From Bacteroidia bacterium (GTDB taxonomy: Bacteria > Bacteroidota > Bacteroidia > Bacteroidales > Paludibacteraceae): a stretch of DNA of 26,142 bases. Of the stretch, positions 1 to 7,836 are shown one piece after another (position 1 is the first letter of the stretch; every line of letters begins with the position of its first letter). Location: positions 1-26,142 of the forward strand of contig JAGKVE010000028.1 in the NCBI GenBank assembly GCA_021152555.1, given 5' to 3'. Made by a program: the position numbers and the translations under genes. The notes below the pieces were generated by a model. The model was given only the letters and a program-made list of their open reading frames with translations, was not told the DNA's origin and did not search any database.

Positions 1-34
1 CAAATGAGTATAGATAACTGCAAATAACAGTTTG

Positions 35-58
35 TAGGGGAGTTCTGATACTCCCCTA
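35..58. repeat. Perfect 9-bp inverted repeat (hairpin) at the window's left edge
   Basis: TAGGGGAGT at 35-43 and ACTCCCCTA at 50-58 are perfect inverted repeats around a 6-nt loop. It lies just beyond the stop codon of the acyltransferase fragment. Neither strand has a T-run after the stem, so it is not a textbook terminator. It could be a weak terminator or lie inside a frameshifted coding region. Confidence 0.6.
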
Positions 59-74
59 TAAAAATGGCTATTTA

Positions 75-482
75 TCAACTGTTTGTTGTGACATAGCCTA
101 AAAAATATAACTCAAGATAGGTGACCATAAACCACCATTTACCATGAGTAAATGGCAGGAATCGCGCTAATAATTTAGATATTGAAATTGGAGAACTATT
201 AAAAATGCAATATAGTATATACCCAATGAGCCCCCAGATAAGACACCTCAAATACAATTTTAGCACGCCTTTTATCTTAAAATGTATTCCAAAATAGCCA
301 GAAATAAGAACAAAAATAGATACCGCCGTAATAGTGAGCGTTTCTACCAGATTCCACAGTACTCCCTCTGCAGTGCAGAAAGTGCCTGACGTAGTTAACG
401 CATGACCATTGAAATGCAGAATCATAATCATCAGCATGCTTATTAGACGCAATAATTCAATATTTGACTGCCTTACTGTCAT
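75..482 (-). pseudogene. Acyltransferase family 3 protein, N-terminal part only (truncated or frameshifted)
   Basis: The 135-residue product starts RQSNIELLRLISMLMIMILHF, the usual start of membrane-bound acyltransferase-3 O-acetyltransferases, which modify sugars on surface polysaccharides. Hydrophobic segments lie at about residues 8-26, 47-63 and 75-92, and the family-like WWFMVTYLELYFL follows near residue 115. Full-length members have roughly 340-380 residues, so about two thirds is missing. The frame stops at 75-77 after VTTNS. A second minus-strand frame is open from about residue 124 to the window edge and reads plausibly as membrane sequence (LINSHFYRGV, then LPYKLLFAVIY), so a single indel near the T-run at 103-108 could account for the stop. 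It is the last visible gene of the cluster, 50 bp after the GT-D-like gene. Family call is firm; functional state is uncertain. Confidence 0.6.
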
Positions 483-532
483 TTAGCGTTTAATTAAACT
501 TATTAACTTGCATACCATTTATAGTATGAATG

Positions 533-1492
533 CTACCAATAACATCCATTTTCTACTTTTTCACTTTGCTTCGGAGTTTCCTCAGGAAGAGGGCGAACCC
601 AATATTCGTTATAAAATTTGCTTACAGCAGGATTATCATCCCATCGTTTCCCTTTTATTCCGAATAGTATTTGCGTTGCACCTGCCAACTGGATTGCTTG
701 TTTTCCTTTTCTTTTGCAATATACAGCGAGGGGGAAACTATATGCTCCGCAACCTATTATTGCAACATCAAAATCAATTTTATCAATCTCATGCTCCATG
801 TACGTCAGTGCGTCAAACCATGTATCGAATTCCGTATCTTCATCGCATAACGATTGTACGGCTTTCATCGTAATCAAGTCAAACTTAGGAAGCACATCTT
901 TATTTCCCCACAATAACTCTCGTCGTGCATATTGTGCCTCAATGGTCTTTGCGAACGGATGAATAACTAATACTTTTTTACCCTCCAATGCTTTTGTCCA
1001 TGGCTCTGCATAATCATAGGGTTCAAATCGATCATAACCACAATACTCTATCTGACTTGAATAATATTCTGCAAATAAATCTTCCTTATTCCATGGGACA
1101 ACTCCTAACAAATCTACGTCACTTAGAGAATCTAGCATTAGTTTATAGAATCTGTCTAATAATTGAATATCTCGTGGGAAAAAACCAGAAAAGAAACTTA
1201 TCGTTTTAAGGGCCTCTTCTCCTATTTTAACCTCTGGTTTATACGATGTATTAAAACCTCGAATATAACTTTTAACTCTTTTCCATTTACTTTCACTCAT
1301 TAAATATCCATACTGCATTGATAAGAATTCTCCATTCCCAAAACGCGCCATACAGAATGGTTGATTACTTTCTAGTTGATGGAGAAGAAAATCAGACACA
1401 TCCTCATCGGGAATAGTGATGTGATTGTATGCTTGATGGGGATGAAATGCTCGATATATCTTCCTTAGTATTTTAGCAATTATCTTCATCAT
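533..1492 (-). CDS. Putative glycosyltransferase, GT-D-fold (DUF1792/SP_1767)-like
   Basis: The 319-residue product has no signal peptide. Near residues 47-56 it carries ARFGNGEF, close to the (R)(Y/F)GDGEF motif of GT-D-fold glycosyltransferases; the acidic residue before GE is Asn here. Near residues 240-285 it has DVAIIGCGAYSFPLA followed by GATQILFGIKGKRWDD, a block I associate with uncharacterised proteins of capsule and LPS loci, and it ends in GCYW. The start overlaps the upstream GT2 stop (ATGA type), with two tandem ATG codons at 1492 and 1489, so the two genes are translationally coupled. The likely role is sugar transfer in the cytoplasm during surface-polysaccharide assembly. Fold assignment is from motif memory, and the sugar cannot be predicted. 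Confidence 0.6.
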   Translation of the reverse strand: MMKIIAKILRKIYRAFHPHQAYNHITIPDEDVSDFLLHQLESNQPFCMARFGNGEFLSMQYGYLMSESKWKRVKSYIRGFNTSYKPEVKIGEEALKTISFFSGFFPRDIQLLDRFYKLMLDSLSDVDLLGVVPWNKEDLFAEYYSSQIEYCGYDRFEPYDYAEPWTKALEGKKVLVIHPFAKTIEAQYARRELLWGNKDVLPKFDLITMKAVQSLCDEDTEFDTWFDALTYMEHEIDKIDFDVAIIGCGAYSFPLAVYCKRKGKQAIQLAGATQILFGIKGKRWDDNPAVSKFYNEYWVRPLPEETPKQSEKVENGCYW

Positions 1493-2403
1493 CTATATAT
1501 TTTCGCAATGTTTTTTAATAGTTTCTTGAAGCGCAGATTATTCCTAAACAAAATCCATGATACTTTAAGAGTCTTAACTCTACACTCACGAATTCCGGCA
1601 AATGTATCCACAAAATACTGCAAAGCTTTCGCATAAGGAGTTTTCAATCGTTCGTCATCATTTTTCTCCCACATCTCGCGATATACATCTATTGAGCGAA
1701 GCTGCATGTGATATTGATTCATATTGGTATACATACCATCACCTGTCTTTCGATACACTCCTCCTTCAAAAGCGAACAAATATGCCTTACCGCGGGTCAT
1801 AAGATGATAGAACATATGCGAGTCACGATACCATTGATATTTATCTGCCCATGAGAAATCATAACACTCCTTCCTAAAAACAGCAGTTAAATACTGAGTT
1901 AGCCACACGTTAAGCGATTGTTCTATCGTTATATCCACTCCATCGTTTGCATTAGATTCAAATAAGTCGCCGGCATTATCATCCATCCACTTATTTGTTT
2001 CTTCATAATGGATCTTGTAACGATGAAATGTAACACTATATTCAGGATGAGTCTCCATAAAATCCACCTGCTTCTGTAATTTCAACGGCTCAGTCCAATA
2101 ATCATCCCCTTCGCACAACGCAATATATTTTCCTTTTGCAGCACGCAGTGCTCGAGCCTCATTTTCTACAGCCCCTACATTTGTCTCACTACATATATAG
2201 TGTATCTTTTTCGGATAACGAGTTGCATACTCTTCACATATAGTCCGCGTGCCATCCGTGCTGCAATCTTCGGCAAGAACGATTTCCACAGGAAAGGTAG
2301 TCTCCTGCATCAAAAAACTATCCAGTGCTCGCTGCAGATATGGTTCATGGTTGTAGGTGATACAACAGATGGAAACTATTATATTTGATTGGTCATTTGA
2401 CAT
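1489..2403 (-). CDS. Glycosyltransferase family 2
   Basis: The 304-residue product has the GT-A fold of family 2: VSICCITYNHEPYLQRALDS at residues 10-29, the nucleotide-binding AEDCSTDGT at 44-52, and EGDDYW at 98-103, where the acidic pair would bind the metal and the sugar nucleotide. There is no transmembrane segment, so it should act at the inner face of the membrane. It starts 14 bp after the WbqC gene and overlaps the next gene by 4 bp. The first residues, MSNDQSNI, are encoded by DNA resembling the AT-rich repeat found elsewhere in this cluster (see 3192-3232 and 5323-5357). Donor and acceptor are unknown. Confidence 0.9.
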   Translation of the reverse strand: MSNDQSNIIVSICCITYNHEPYLQRALDSFLMQETTFPVEIVLAEDCSTDGTRTICEEYATRYPKKIHYICSETNVGAVENEARALRAAKGKYIALCEGDDYWTEPLKLQKQVDFMETHPEYSVTFHRYKIHYEETNKWMDDNAGDLFESNANDGVDITIEQSLNVWLTQYLTAVFRKECYDFSWADKYQWYRDSHMFYHLMTRGKAYLFAFEGGVYRKTGDGMYTNMNQYHMQLRSIDVYREMWEKNDDERLKTPYAKALQYFVDTFAGIRECRVKTLKVSWILFRNNLRFKKLLKNIAKIYR

Positions 2404-2417
2404 TGGTAATCATGATT

Positions 2418-3191
2418 TCAAACAAGTGTATATTCGTCCAATAGTTGCTTTGTTTTCTCTTTGCCATTATGCATCAGTACATCTATTATACTCAAAGATG
2501 GTTCAAAACTGCCATCTATACACTTCTGAGAATATGAGATATCATGCATTCGTATAAAGTTCAGCCTTATACCATATGCTGCAAACTCTTCTTTGCTATA
2601 CAATTCCGTCCCTCCAATCGCATTTACAAAATGGTCAGCCCCCTCCTGTTTGCATATTGCGATCACCCTAGCTACTTTTTTGATCGGATGAGTTTTGCTC
2701 ATATACGGGAATTCTGAATAATCACCTTTCTCTACTAGTTTTAGATTTTCTTCTATATGCAAATATGGAGTTCTATCCGACACCACTTCTGTCTTTAGTT
2801 CCAAGAACTTGCATATCTTAATAATTGATTGACAGTTCAATTCACTAATCGTATCATAATCCTCAGCAAATATTTCTTCCATCAACGGCATGATCTCGTC
2901 TTTGAAATCCGCTTTAGCATATGCTAATTGCAAAGAGACAAGTATTTTCTTCTTCCATGGTTTAGAGTTATCAATCTGAGTGTCGGCAATTAGTGTATAA
3001 GAACTTTTTTGCTTTATTGGCGCCACCAACCAAGAAGGAGGATTGTTTCGCTGACGTATTCGGTTCTTATTTACCCAACCATTTACTATATATGCTAAGT
3101 TGTCGTATAAGATATATTTGTCTACTGCCGCAATTGCTTGGAAATACCCCAAGTAGGGCATAAAATATGGTTGCATGATTCCTAATGTCAT
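2418..3191 (-). CDS. WbqC family protein
   Basis: The 257-residue product begins MTLGIMQPYFMPYLGYFQ and continues with DKYILYDNLAYIVNGWVNKNRI, the conserved N-terminal block of the WbqC family (PF08889). These proteins are found in O-antigen and capsule clusters next to DegT aminotransferases and are thought to help make or transfer modified amino sugars; the precise chemistry is not firmly established. Length is normal for the family. The gene follows the aminotransferase after 27 bp of AT-rich repeat and precedes a GT2 by 14 bp, so it sits in one operon with both. Confidence 0.9.
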   Translation of the reverse strand: MTLGIMQPYFMPYLGYFQAIAAVDKYILYDNLAYIVNGWVNKNRIRQRNNPPSWLVAPIKQKSSYTLIADTQIDNSKPWKKKILVSLQLAYAKADFKDEIMPLMEEIFAEDYDTISELNCQSIIKICKFLELKTEVVSDRTPYLHIEENLKLVEKGDYSEFPYMSKTHPIKKVARVIAICKQEGADHFVNAIGGTELYSKEEFAAYGIRLNFIRMHDISYSQKCIDGSFEPSLSIIDVLMHNGKEKTKQLLDEYTLV

Positions 3192-3232
3192 ATCTCTTTA
3201 CAAATTACAAATCACAAATCACAAATTGCAAA
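3192..3232. repeat. AT-rich 8-10 bp tandem repeat (ACAAATTACAAATCACAAAT type)
   Basis: The plus strand here is a run of ACAAATT/ACAAATC units. It fills the 27-bp gap between aminotransferase and WbqC and extends into the aminotransferase 3' end, so its last residues (IICNL) and stop are encoded by the repeat. The same sequence occurs in the opposite orientation inside the GT2 gene at 5323-5357. Confidence 0.7.
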
Positions 3233-4349
3233 TTATCTCGATAACTCGCTTCACGTCGTTATCGGATAATGCATGGTGCATCGGGAGACAGATTACTTGA
3301 TTGGCAATCCTTTTAGCAACCGGCAGGTTCTCCGGCGCGGCAGAGAGATAATCCTTATATGGTTCAAAGGCCGTAATAAGCGGATAGAAATAGCGGCGGC
3401 CATATACATTCGCTACTTTCATCTTCTCATAGAGTTCATCACGTGTCATGCCGTATTCTGCTTCGTTAATCAAAATCGGATAGTACGCACAGTTCCATTC
3501 GAAACCCTGTTCTGCTCCTAACGATTCGATATAAGGGAACAATTCGATGCCATTAATGGACTTGATTGCTTCGGTGTAACGTTGCGCCACTCGTTTACGA
3601 GCGGCGATTGCGACATCCACCTGTTGGAGATTAAGCAGGCCATAGGCAGAACGGACTTCATCCATCTTGGAGTTAATACCCGGAGCAAGAACAACCGTCT
3701 CATCCTCAAAACCAAAGTTTTTGAGTTGGTCAATGAGTCGTTTCATCTCCGCACTATGGCACACGAGGGCACCGCCTTCGATGGTATTATACACCTTGGT
3801 AGCATGAAAACTGATGGTACTGATATTACCATATTCCAAAATTGATTTTCCGTGCAGTTTTACTCCAAAAGCATGTGCCGCATCGTAAATCACTTTCAAG
3901 TTGTATGTCCTTGCTATCTCATCAATACGTTCTACGTCGCATGGACAACCATAACAATGCACCGGCAGTATAGCAACAGTCTTATCTGTAATAGCCGCCT
4001 CAATCTTACTGGGGTCGATATTGCCCGTACAAGGATCCACATCCACAAAAACAGGCGTGAGACGATTCCACCATATAGCATGACTGGTAGCCACAAAAGA
4101 GTACGGCGATGTAATCACCTCTCCCTCATGGATATCGAGCGCTTGCAAAGCAGTAATTAATGGCAACGTTCCATTCGTAAAAAGCGACAAGTACTCTACT
4201 TCGAGATGTTCTGCCAATTTATGTTCCAATTCCTGATGATATTCGCCCATATTGGTAATCCATCTGCGGCTCCAAATATCTTGCATCAACTCGTTCAGTT
4301 TATCCAAATTGGGTAATAGCGGCGAAGTAACAGTTATTAGGTTTTTCAT
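3219..4349 (-). CDS. DegT/DnrJ/EryC1/StrS family PLP-dependent sugar aminotransferase
   Basis: This enzyme class transfers an amino group from glutamate to a nucleotide-linked keto sugar. From the ATG at 4349 the product has 376 residues, normal for the family. D156 in VIYDAAHAFG is the expected residue contacting the PLP ring nitrogen, and K185 in SFHATKVYN is the expected Schiff-base lysine; EGGALVC follows. A reading from TTG at 4370 would add seven residues, but that codon lies inside the -7 promoter box, so 4349 is preferred. It has its own promoter (4368-4398) and leads WbqC and GT2 in an operon. It probably supplies the amino sugar of the repeat unit. Confidence 0.92.
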   Translation of the reverse strand: MKNLITVTSPLLPNLDKLNELMQDIWSRRWITNMGEYHQELEHKLAEHLEVEYLSLFTNGTLPLITALQALDIHEGEVITSPYSFVATSHAIWWNRLTPVFVDVDPCTGNIDPSKIEAAITDKTVAILPVHCYGCPCDVERIDEIARTYNLKVIYDAAHAFGVKLHGKSILEYGNISTISFHATKVYNTIEGGALVCHSAEMKRLIDQLKNFGFEDETVVLAPGINSKMDEVRSAYGLLNLQQVDVAIAARKRVAQRYTEAIKSINGIELFPYIESLGAEQGFEWNCAYYPILINEAEYGMTRDELYEKMKVANVYGRRYFYPLITAFEPYKDYLSAAPENLPVAKRIANQVICLPMHHALSDNDVKRVIEIICNL

Positions 4350-4367
4350 TATCAAAAATTTTGCGTG

Positions 4368-4407
4368 CAAAATTACAAAAAAAAAATGACATATACAAAC
4401 GTATATG
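4368..4407 (-). promoter_or_regulatory. Promoter of the aminotransferase operon with palindromic -33 region
   Basis: On the minus strand TTG (4398-4396) is followed after exactly 20 nt by TAATTTTG (4375-4368), the Bacteroidetes -33 and -7 pattern. The spacer contains ten T residues. A dyad, CATATAC-AAAC-GTATATG on the plus strand (4390-4407), is centred on the TTG. The predicted leader is only about 12 nt. Confidence 0.75.
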
Positions 4408-4444
4408 CCATAATTTTAAAATTTCACTGCTTTTTACTTATTCT

Positions 4445-5527
4445 TTACTTATTCCAGTCAATTTTATTTGCCATTTCTCTACTCGTCAACAGACCATAAA
4501 GGTATTTCCAATTCGTTAATCCCATACGCTTGTACAATAAAACGATTAATCTAACATATCGGAGATACATACGCTCCCATATAGTCGATTGGTTCTTAGA
4601 GAACACGCAGTATATTCGTCCCGGGGTTTCTTTAAATTCCATCTGTGACCTATCAGTCAACTGCCAATGAAAATTTTTCTCCGCGAGATGTTTGAACATA
4701 CGAATTAGAGAGGAAATAATTGCTTGCATGCATTCCGAAGCCAGCGCTGGTACAAAGCGAATATGATGCAGCTCCAAAACACCATGCTCTATATAGTTAT
4801 CATCTCCTTCCAATGTCATCGTGATGCTATTCTTATATCGAATCCATACATAGTCTGCTCTATCAAGGTATACGCAAGAACCATACTGTAGATGATGGAT
4901 TGTAATTATTGTATCATCAAAATGCTTACCATATAGGTCCCCACAATCTGCTTCCTGATGACGATGAATCATATAACATTGGTTAAGAGCGCGATAAGTG
5001 GTTATGATTTCCTTTGCCGATAGAATCTGTCCATTTTTGAGTTTGCCATAGGAAGGCCAGCGTTTCCCATTGCCTACAGATTCTCCTTCATTAACCTGCC
5101 ATACATCCTGCATGCACATGCTACATTCAGGATGCGCTTCCAGCATATCCAATTGTGCTTGGTAAATATCATTGCTCCGAAGAAAATCATCCGCATCTAT
5201 ATTGACGAAATATTTGCCTCGTGCATGATTATATACATTCAGTTTATTCCAACCGCATCGCTCCGATACATTCTTCGGGTCACAATCGTCTGAATTGCAG
5301 CGAGTGTATACCAAATCTACAAGATTTGTAATTTGTAATTGGTCATTTGTGATTTGGTTTTGCAAATCTGCCATAAACTCCGCCGTTCCGTCATCCGACC
5401 GGTCATCAGACACTATAACTTCAAATGGGACATTCAGTTTCTGCCCCAGTACGCTATCCAAACAACGCTTCAGCAATTCACGTTGATTATGCGTAATAAT
5501 TAATATGGAAAGGATTGGATCATTCAT
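4445..5527 (-). CDS. Glycosyltransferase family 2 with an in-frame repeat insertion
   Basis: The 360-residue product has GT-A family 2 motifs: LSILIITHNQRELLKRCLDS at residues 6-25, SDDRSDDGT at 40-48 and the DxD-like IDADDF at about 110-115. Residues 56-68, roughly QNQITNDQLQITN, are encoded by the AT-rich repeat at 5323-5357 and fall in a loop between the nucleotide-binding strand and RCNSDDCDP, where related proteins tolerate length variation. The first 92 bp are about 85% identical to the fragment at 7845-7935. It lies 62 bp downstream of the Bro-N gene and I see no TAnnTTTG box of its own. The substrate is unknown. Confidence 0.9.
   Translation of the reverse strand: MNDPILSILIITHNQRELLKRCLDSVLGQKLNVPFEVIVSDDRSDDGTAEFMADLQNQITNDQLQITNLVDLVYTRCNSDDCDPKNVSERCGWNKLNVYNHARGKYFVNIDADDFLRSNDIYQAQLDMLEAHPECSMCMQDVWQVNEGESVGNGKRWPSYGKLKNGQILSAKEIITTYRALNQCYMIHRHQEADCGDLYGKHFDDTIITIHHLQYGSCVYLDRADYVWIRYKNSITMTLEGDDNYIEHGVLELHHIRFVPALASECMQAIISSLIRMFKHLAEKNFHWQLTDRSQMEFKETPGRIYCVFSKNQSTIWERMYLRYVRLIVLLYKRMGLTNWKYLYGLLTSREMANKIDWNK
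5323..5357. repeat. AT-rich repeat copy inside the GT2 coding sequence
   Basis: The minus strand reads as ACAAATGACCAATTACAAAT-type units, in frame within the GT2 gene, encoding ITNDQLQITN. It matches the intergenic copy at 3192-3232 in inverse orientation. Similar ITN-rich inserts are, from memory, found in other Bacteroidetes proteins. Confidence 0.65.
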
Positions 5528-5589
5528 TTGCTCTGTATTACTTTTTAGCCGTACCTTGCCCTCGTATTTGTTTCTCGATAGAGAGTAGG

Positions 5590-6456
5590 TTATTTGTTTT
5601 CATCATCAAATGGCAGTTCGCCTTTCTTATCTTTCTTGCTTGTTTCGATAATATAATCAGAAGCACGTTCTTTCGACACCACAGAACGGCCAAGACGCTT
5701 CTCCATTGTCTCACGAGCTTCACGAGCAACATCGCCACCTTCGCGCGCTACGCGCTTGTTCTCTTCCATTGTTTTCGGATTTGACTGACGAGAGTATTCG
5801 GTGGTTGCTACCTCTGCAAGTGTGTTTAGTGCCAGTTCGATATTAGTCATATTATCACGCAGATTCTCTTTAGTAAGACCTTTGAATTTCTTATACTCCC
5901 CCGTTGTCATTCCGCTCCATGCTTGCGTCAGCACGTTCGTCAAGATAGCAAAGTCCTTATGCTCTGTCACACCGCTGCGTTGCCATTCGTCTGTCAGTTC
6001 TTTACGCATCTCAATGGAGCGCATGCGCTCGTTGATCCACTTATCCGAGTAACCTTGACGGCGATAATCCTCCACTGCCATTTGGAACGTTTGCTCCGGA
6101 TCAATCATTTGGTCAATGCGTTGCTGACCCAATTGTGCCAGCCACTGTTTTACCGGCTCGGCTTTCTTGGATGGTACGGACTGAATGATACGGAAAATGC
6201 CTTGCAGATCGGCGAAATTAATTTTTTGCTTGCCTCCTGCTGTCCGATATGCAAGGGGGGTGACAATTTGTCCCCACCCTTCAGCAAGTTCTTTATCGCG
6301 CGACTTCACCTTCTTGATATAATCAGTCGGATTAACACTATCGGTTAGAACTTGGATGATGTCCACTACGGAGAAAAAGTACTTTTCCTGCTCCTCGTCC
6401 CAAACAACACGCACTTTATTGCCTTCGAATAATTGTATAGCAAATTTGTCTTCCAT
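5590..6456 (-). CDS. Bro-N domain protein (phage antirepressor / DinD-like)
   Basis: The 288-residue product has an N-terminal Bro-N-type DNA-binding domain (about residues 5-110; VRVVWDEEQEKYFFSVVDII then a predicted winged region) as in baculovirus BRO and phage antirepressor proteins. The C-terminal half resembles DinD-type proteins: EHKDFAILTNVLTQAWSGMT, then AREGGDVAREARETMEKRLG and SVVSKE near residue 250, ending in a charged tail. Such genes are frequent in Bacteroidetes chromosomes and are thought to be regulatory. It has its own promoter with a perfect dyad (6482-6521) and is the last minus-strand gene of an island that interrupts the polysaccharide cluster. The molecular target is unknown. 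Confidence 0.75.
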   Translation of the reverse strand: MEDKFAIQLFEGNKVRVVWDEEQEKYFFSVVDIIQVLTDSVNPTDYIKKVKSRDKELAEGWGQIVTPLAYRTAGGKQKINFADLQGIFRIIQSVPSKKAEPVKQWLAQLGQQRIDQMIDPEQTFQMAVEDYRRQGYSDKWINERMRSIEMRKELTDEWQRSGVTEHKDFAILTNVLTQAWSGMTTGEYKKFKGLTKENLRDNMTNIELALNTLAEVATTEYSRQSNPKTMEENKRVAREGGDVAREARETMEKRLGRSVVSKERASDYIIETSKKDKKGELPFDDENK

Positions 6457-6481
6457 ATCACACTAATGTCATTTTAGTCTG

Positions 6482-6521
6482 CAAAATTACAAAAAAAAAA
6501 TGACATATGCAACTGCATATG
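6482..6521 (-). promoter_or_regulatory. Promoter of the Bro-N gene with palindromic -33 region
   Basis: TTG (6512-6510), a 20-nt spacer including ten T residues, and TAATTTTG (6489-6482) on the minus strand. CATATGC-AACT-GCATATG (6504-6521) is a perfect dyad. The element is nearly identical to the promoter at 4368-4407 over about 50 bp, yet dyad positions differ in matched pairs. Confidence 0.75.
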
Positions 6522-6689
6522 CCATAATTTTGATTATTTCTTTATTTTTACACCGATGTTATGATTATTTCTGTTCATTTTCTGCCAATATGGCAGGCAT
6601 ATACCAATGGCACATAATTTGTAAGAATTTAGTATCTCAGTTCTATCGATGAGAGATTTATAAACGTGCAGGGAAAGGAGGTGTACAGA

Positions 6690-6911
6690 ATGGGGAAAAA
6701 CATACACGTTACTAAACATGGAGACCATTGGTCCATAATGCAGGAATATGCAGAGCGTTCATCTGGCAATTTCGCAACACAACAAGAGGCATTTGAGAGA
6801 GCCCGCGAGATAGCGAAGAATAATCAACAGGAAGTTTGTATTCACGGCGTTAACGGTAAGATTCGAGCCAAACATAGTTATGGCCCTGACGATTGCCCAC
6901 CAATTGGTTAA
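6690..6911 (+). CDS. DUF2188 domain protein
   Basis: The 73-residue product, MGKNIHVTKHGDHWSIM then EAFERAREIAKNNQQEV, IHGVNGKIRAKHSYG and CPPIG, matches the DUF2188 family (PF09954), small proteins of unknown function. The start at 6690 is set by GGAAAGGAGGTG ending 6 bp before it, an unusually strong Shine-Dalgarno sequence for Bacteroidetes. An upstream ATG at 6666 lies before this site and is not preferred. It is the only convincing plus-strand gene in the polysaccharide region and is followed at once by a strong terminator, so it forms its own transcript. The odd translation signal suggests transfer from another phylum. Confidence 0.85.
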   Translation: MGKNIHVTKHGDHWSIMQEYAERSSGNFATQQEAFERAREIAKNNQQEVCIHGVNGKIRAKHSYGPDDCPPIG

Positions 6912-6915
6912 ACGG

Positions 6916-6950
6916 GAGCAAGCCGGAATTCCGGCTTGCTCTATTTTATA
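6916..6950 (+). terminator. Rho-independent terminator of the DUF2188 gene
   Basis: GAGCAAGCCGG-AATT-CCGGCTTGCTC (6916-6941) is an 11-bp perfect stem, followed by TATTTTATAA. It begins 5 bp after the DUF2188 stop codon. Confidence 0.85.
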
Positions 6951-7097
6951 ATTCATGAAATCTTACAACGGCTGACCGACTATCATAGCCCACACCTATA
7001 TAGGATTGGCCTAATATTTCCATTCCCCATCTGTACAGCTTGAACCAAAACTATATCTACCAAGACATCCATTCAATCTCAACATCCTCATTTTATT

Positions 7098-7796
7098 TCA
7101 AACGATGGCAGCAAATAGAGTAACTAATGATCTTCCTGCCTTTAACAAATTGATTGTCGCAGTTATTGCGGAAGCATTATCGCGATACATCGTATATGCT
7201 TTAGATATTATCTTTTGTAATTTCGTCTCGGTTGTATCTTCTCTTTCTATATCTTGATAATACTGATACAGTTCTTCTCCTGTTTCTTCAATACTTTGCT
7301 GAGCTAATTGCAAATTAAGTAGACTCATTAGTAGTTTGTTATATCCATTCATAGACATTTTCAATGCGTTAGCATTAAGGGTTGCATCTGTTCCTTCTTT
7401 CCATTGTCTAAGCTGAGCCTTTATGTGGTCGGCTAAAAGAGGATTGTCAATTTCAATTATGATTACATCTCTTCCTTCATTAGGAACACGAGGAGAACAC
7501 ATCAGTTCCAAAATTTCATCTTTGATTGAATTTTCATCGGTACGACGTAAGGCTGCTGCATAAATAAGATTTCGTGCTTTAGCGGTTGTTACGCGCAAAT
7601 CTCGAACAACTTCAAAATTAGTCGGGTTCATTTTTATTACCCCTATATCCTGAAGGAGCATAAAGAATCTTACATCAATTTCTCCTTTCGGCATAATTCC
7701 AAATGAACTGCCTACATAATCCTCAAGAAACTGCTGAACCTCTTCAATGTGCGTTGAACATCCATTTCTCAATTTTTCTCTTATTTCTTCTTTCAT
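7098..7796 (-). CDS. Uncharacterised 232-residue protein
   Basis: I do not recognise this family. The product is soluble-looking, rich in helices and charged residues (MKEEIREKLRNG at the start), with DVIIIEIDNPLLADHIKAQLRQW near residues 108-130 and a mildly hydrophobic C-terminus (SAITATINLLKAGRSLVTLFAAIV). There is no signal peptide and no catalytic motif that I can name. It starts 40 bp beyond the GT2 fragment that follows the flavoprotein gene, and no TAnnTTTG box is seen, so it may be read through from the polysaccharide operon. It belongs to the island with the DUF2188 and Bro-N genes. Its open frame, lack of competing frames and position support a real gene. Confidence 0.7.
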   Translation of the reverse strand: MKEEIREKLRNGCSTHIEEVQQFLEDYVGSSFGIMPKGEIDVRFFMLLQDIGVIKMNPTNFEVVRDLRVTTAKARNLIYAAALRRTDENSIKDEILELMCSPRVPNEGRDVIIIEIDNPLLADHIKAQLRQWKEGTDATLNANALKMSMNGYNKLLMSLLNLQLAQQSIEETGEELYQYYQDIEREDTTETKLQKIISKAYTMYRDNASAITATINLLKAGRSLVTLFAAIV

Positions 7797-7836
7797 AATG
7801 ATTTGATGTTTGCTCCATTAATACCATTTATTTGTA

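Noticed and set aside
508..962. Two plus-strand frames of 114-121 residues opposite the GT-D-like gene
   Set aside because: They lie wholly within a coherent minus-strand gene coupled to its neighbour and show no domain or start signal.
4350..4370. TTG start giving a seven-residue longer aminotransferase
   Set aside because: The codon overlaps the -7 promoter box, so it would not be in the mRNA; the ATG at 4349 fits the family.
6584..6598. CTGCCA-ATA-TGGCAG hairpin upstream of the DUF2188 gene
   Set aside because: Six base pairs without a T-run or symmetry shared with other promoters; likely chance.
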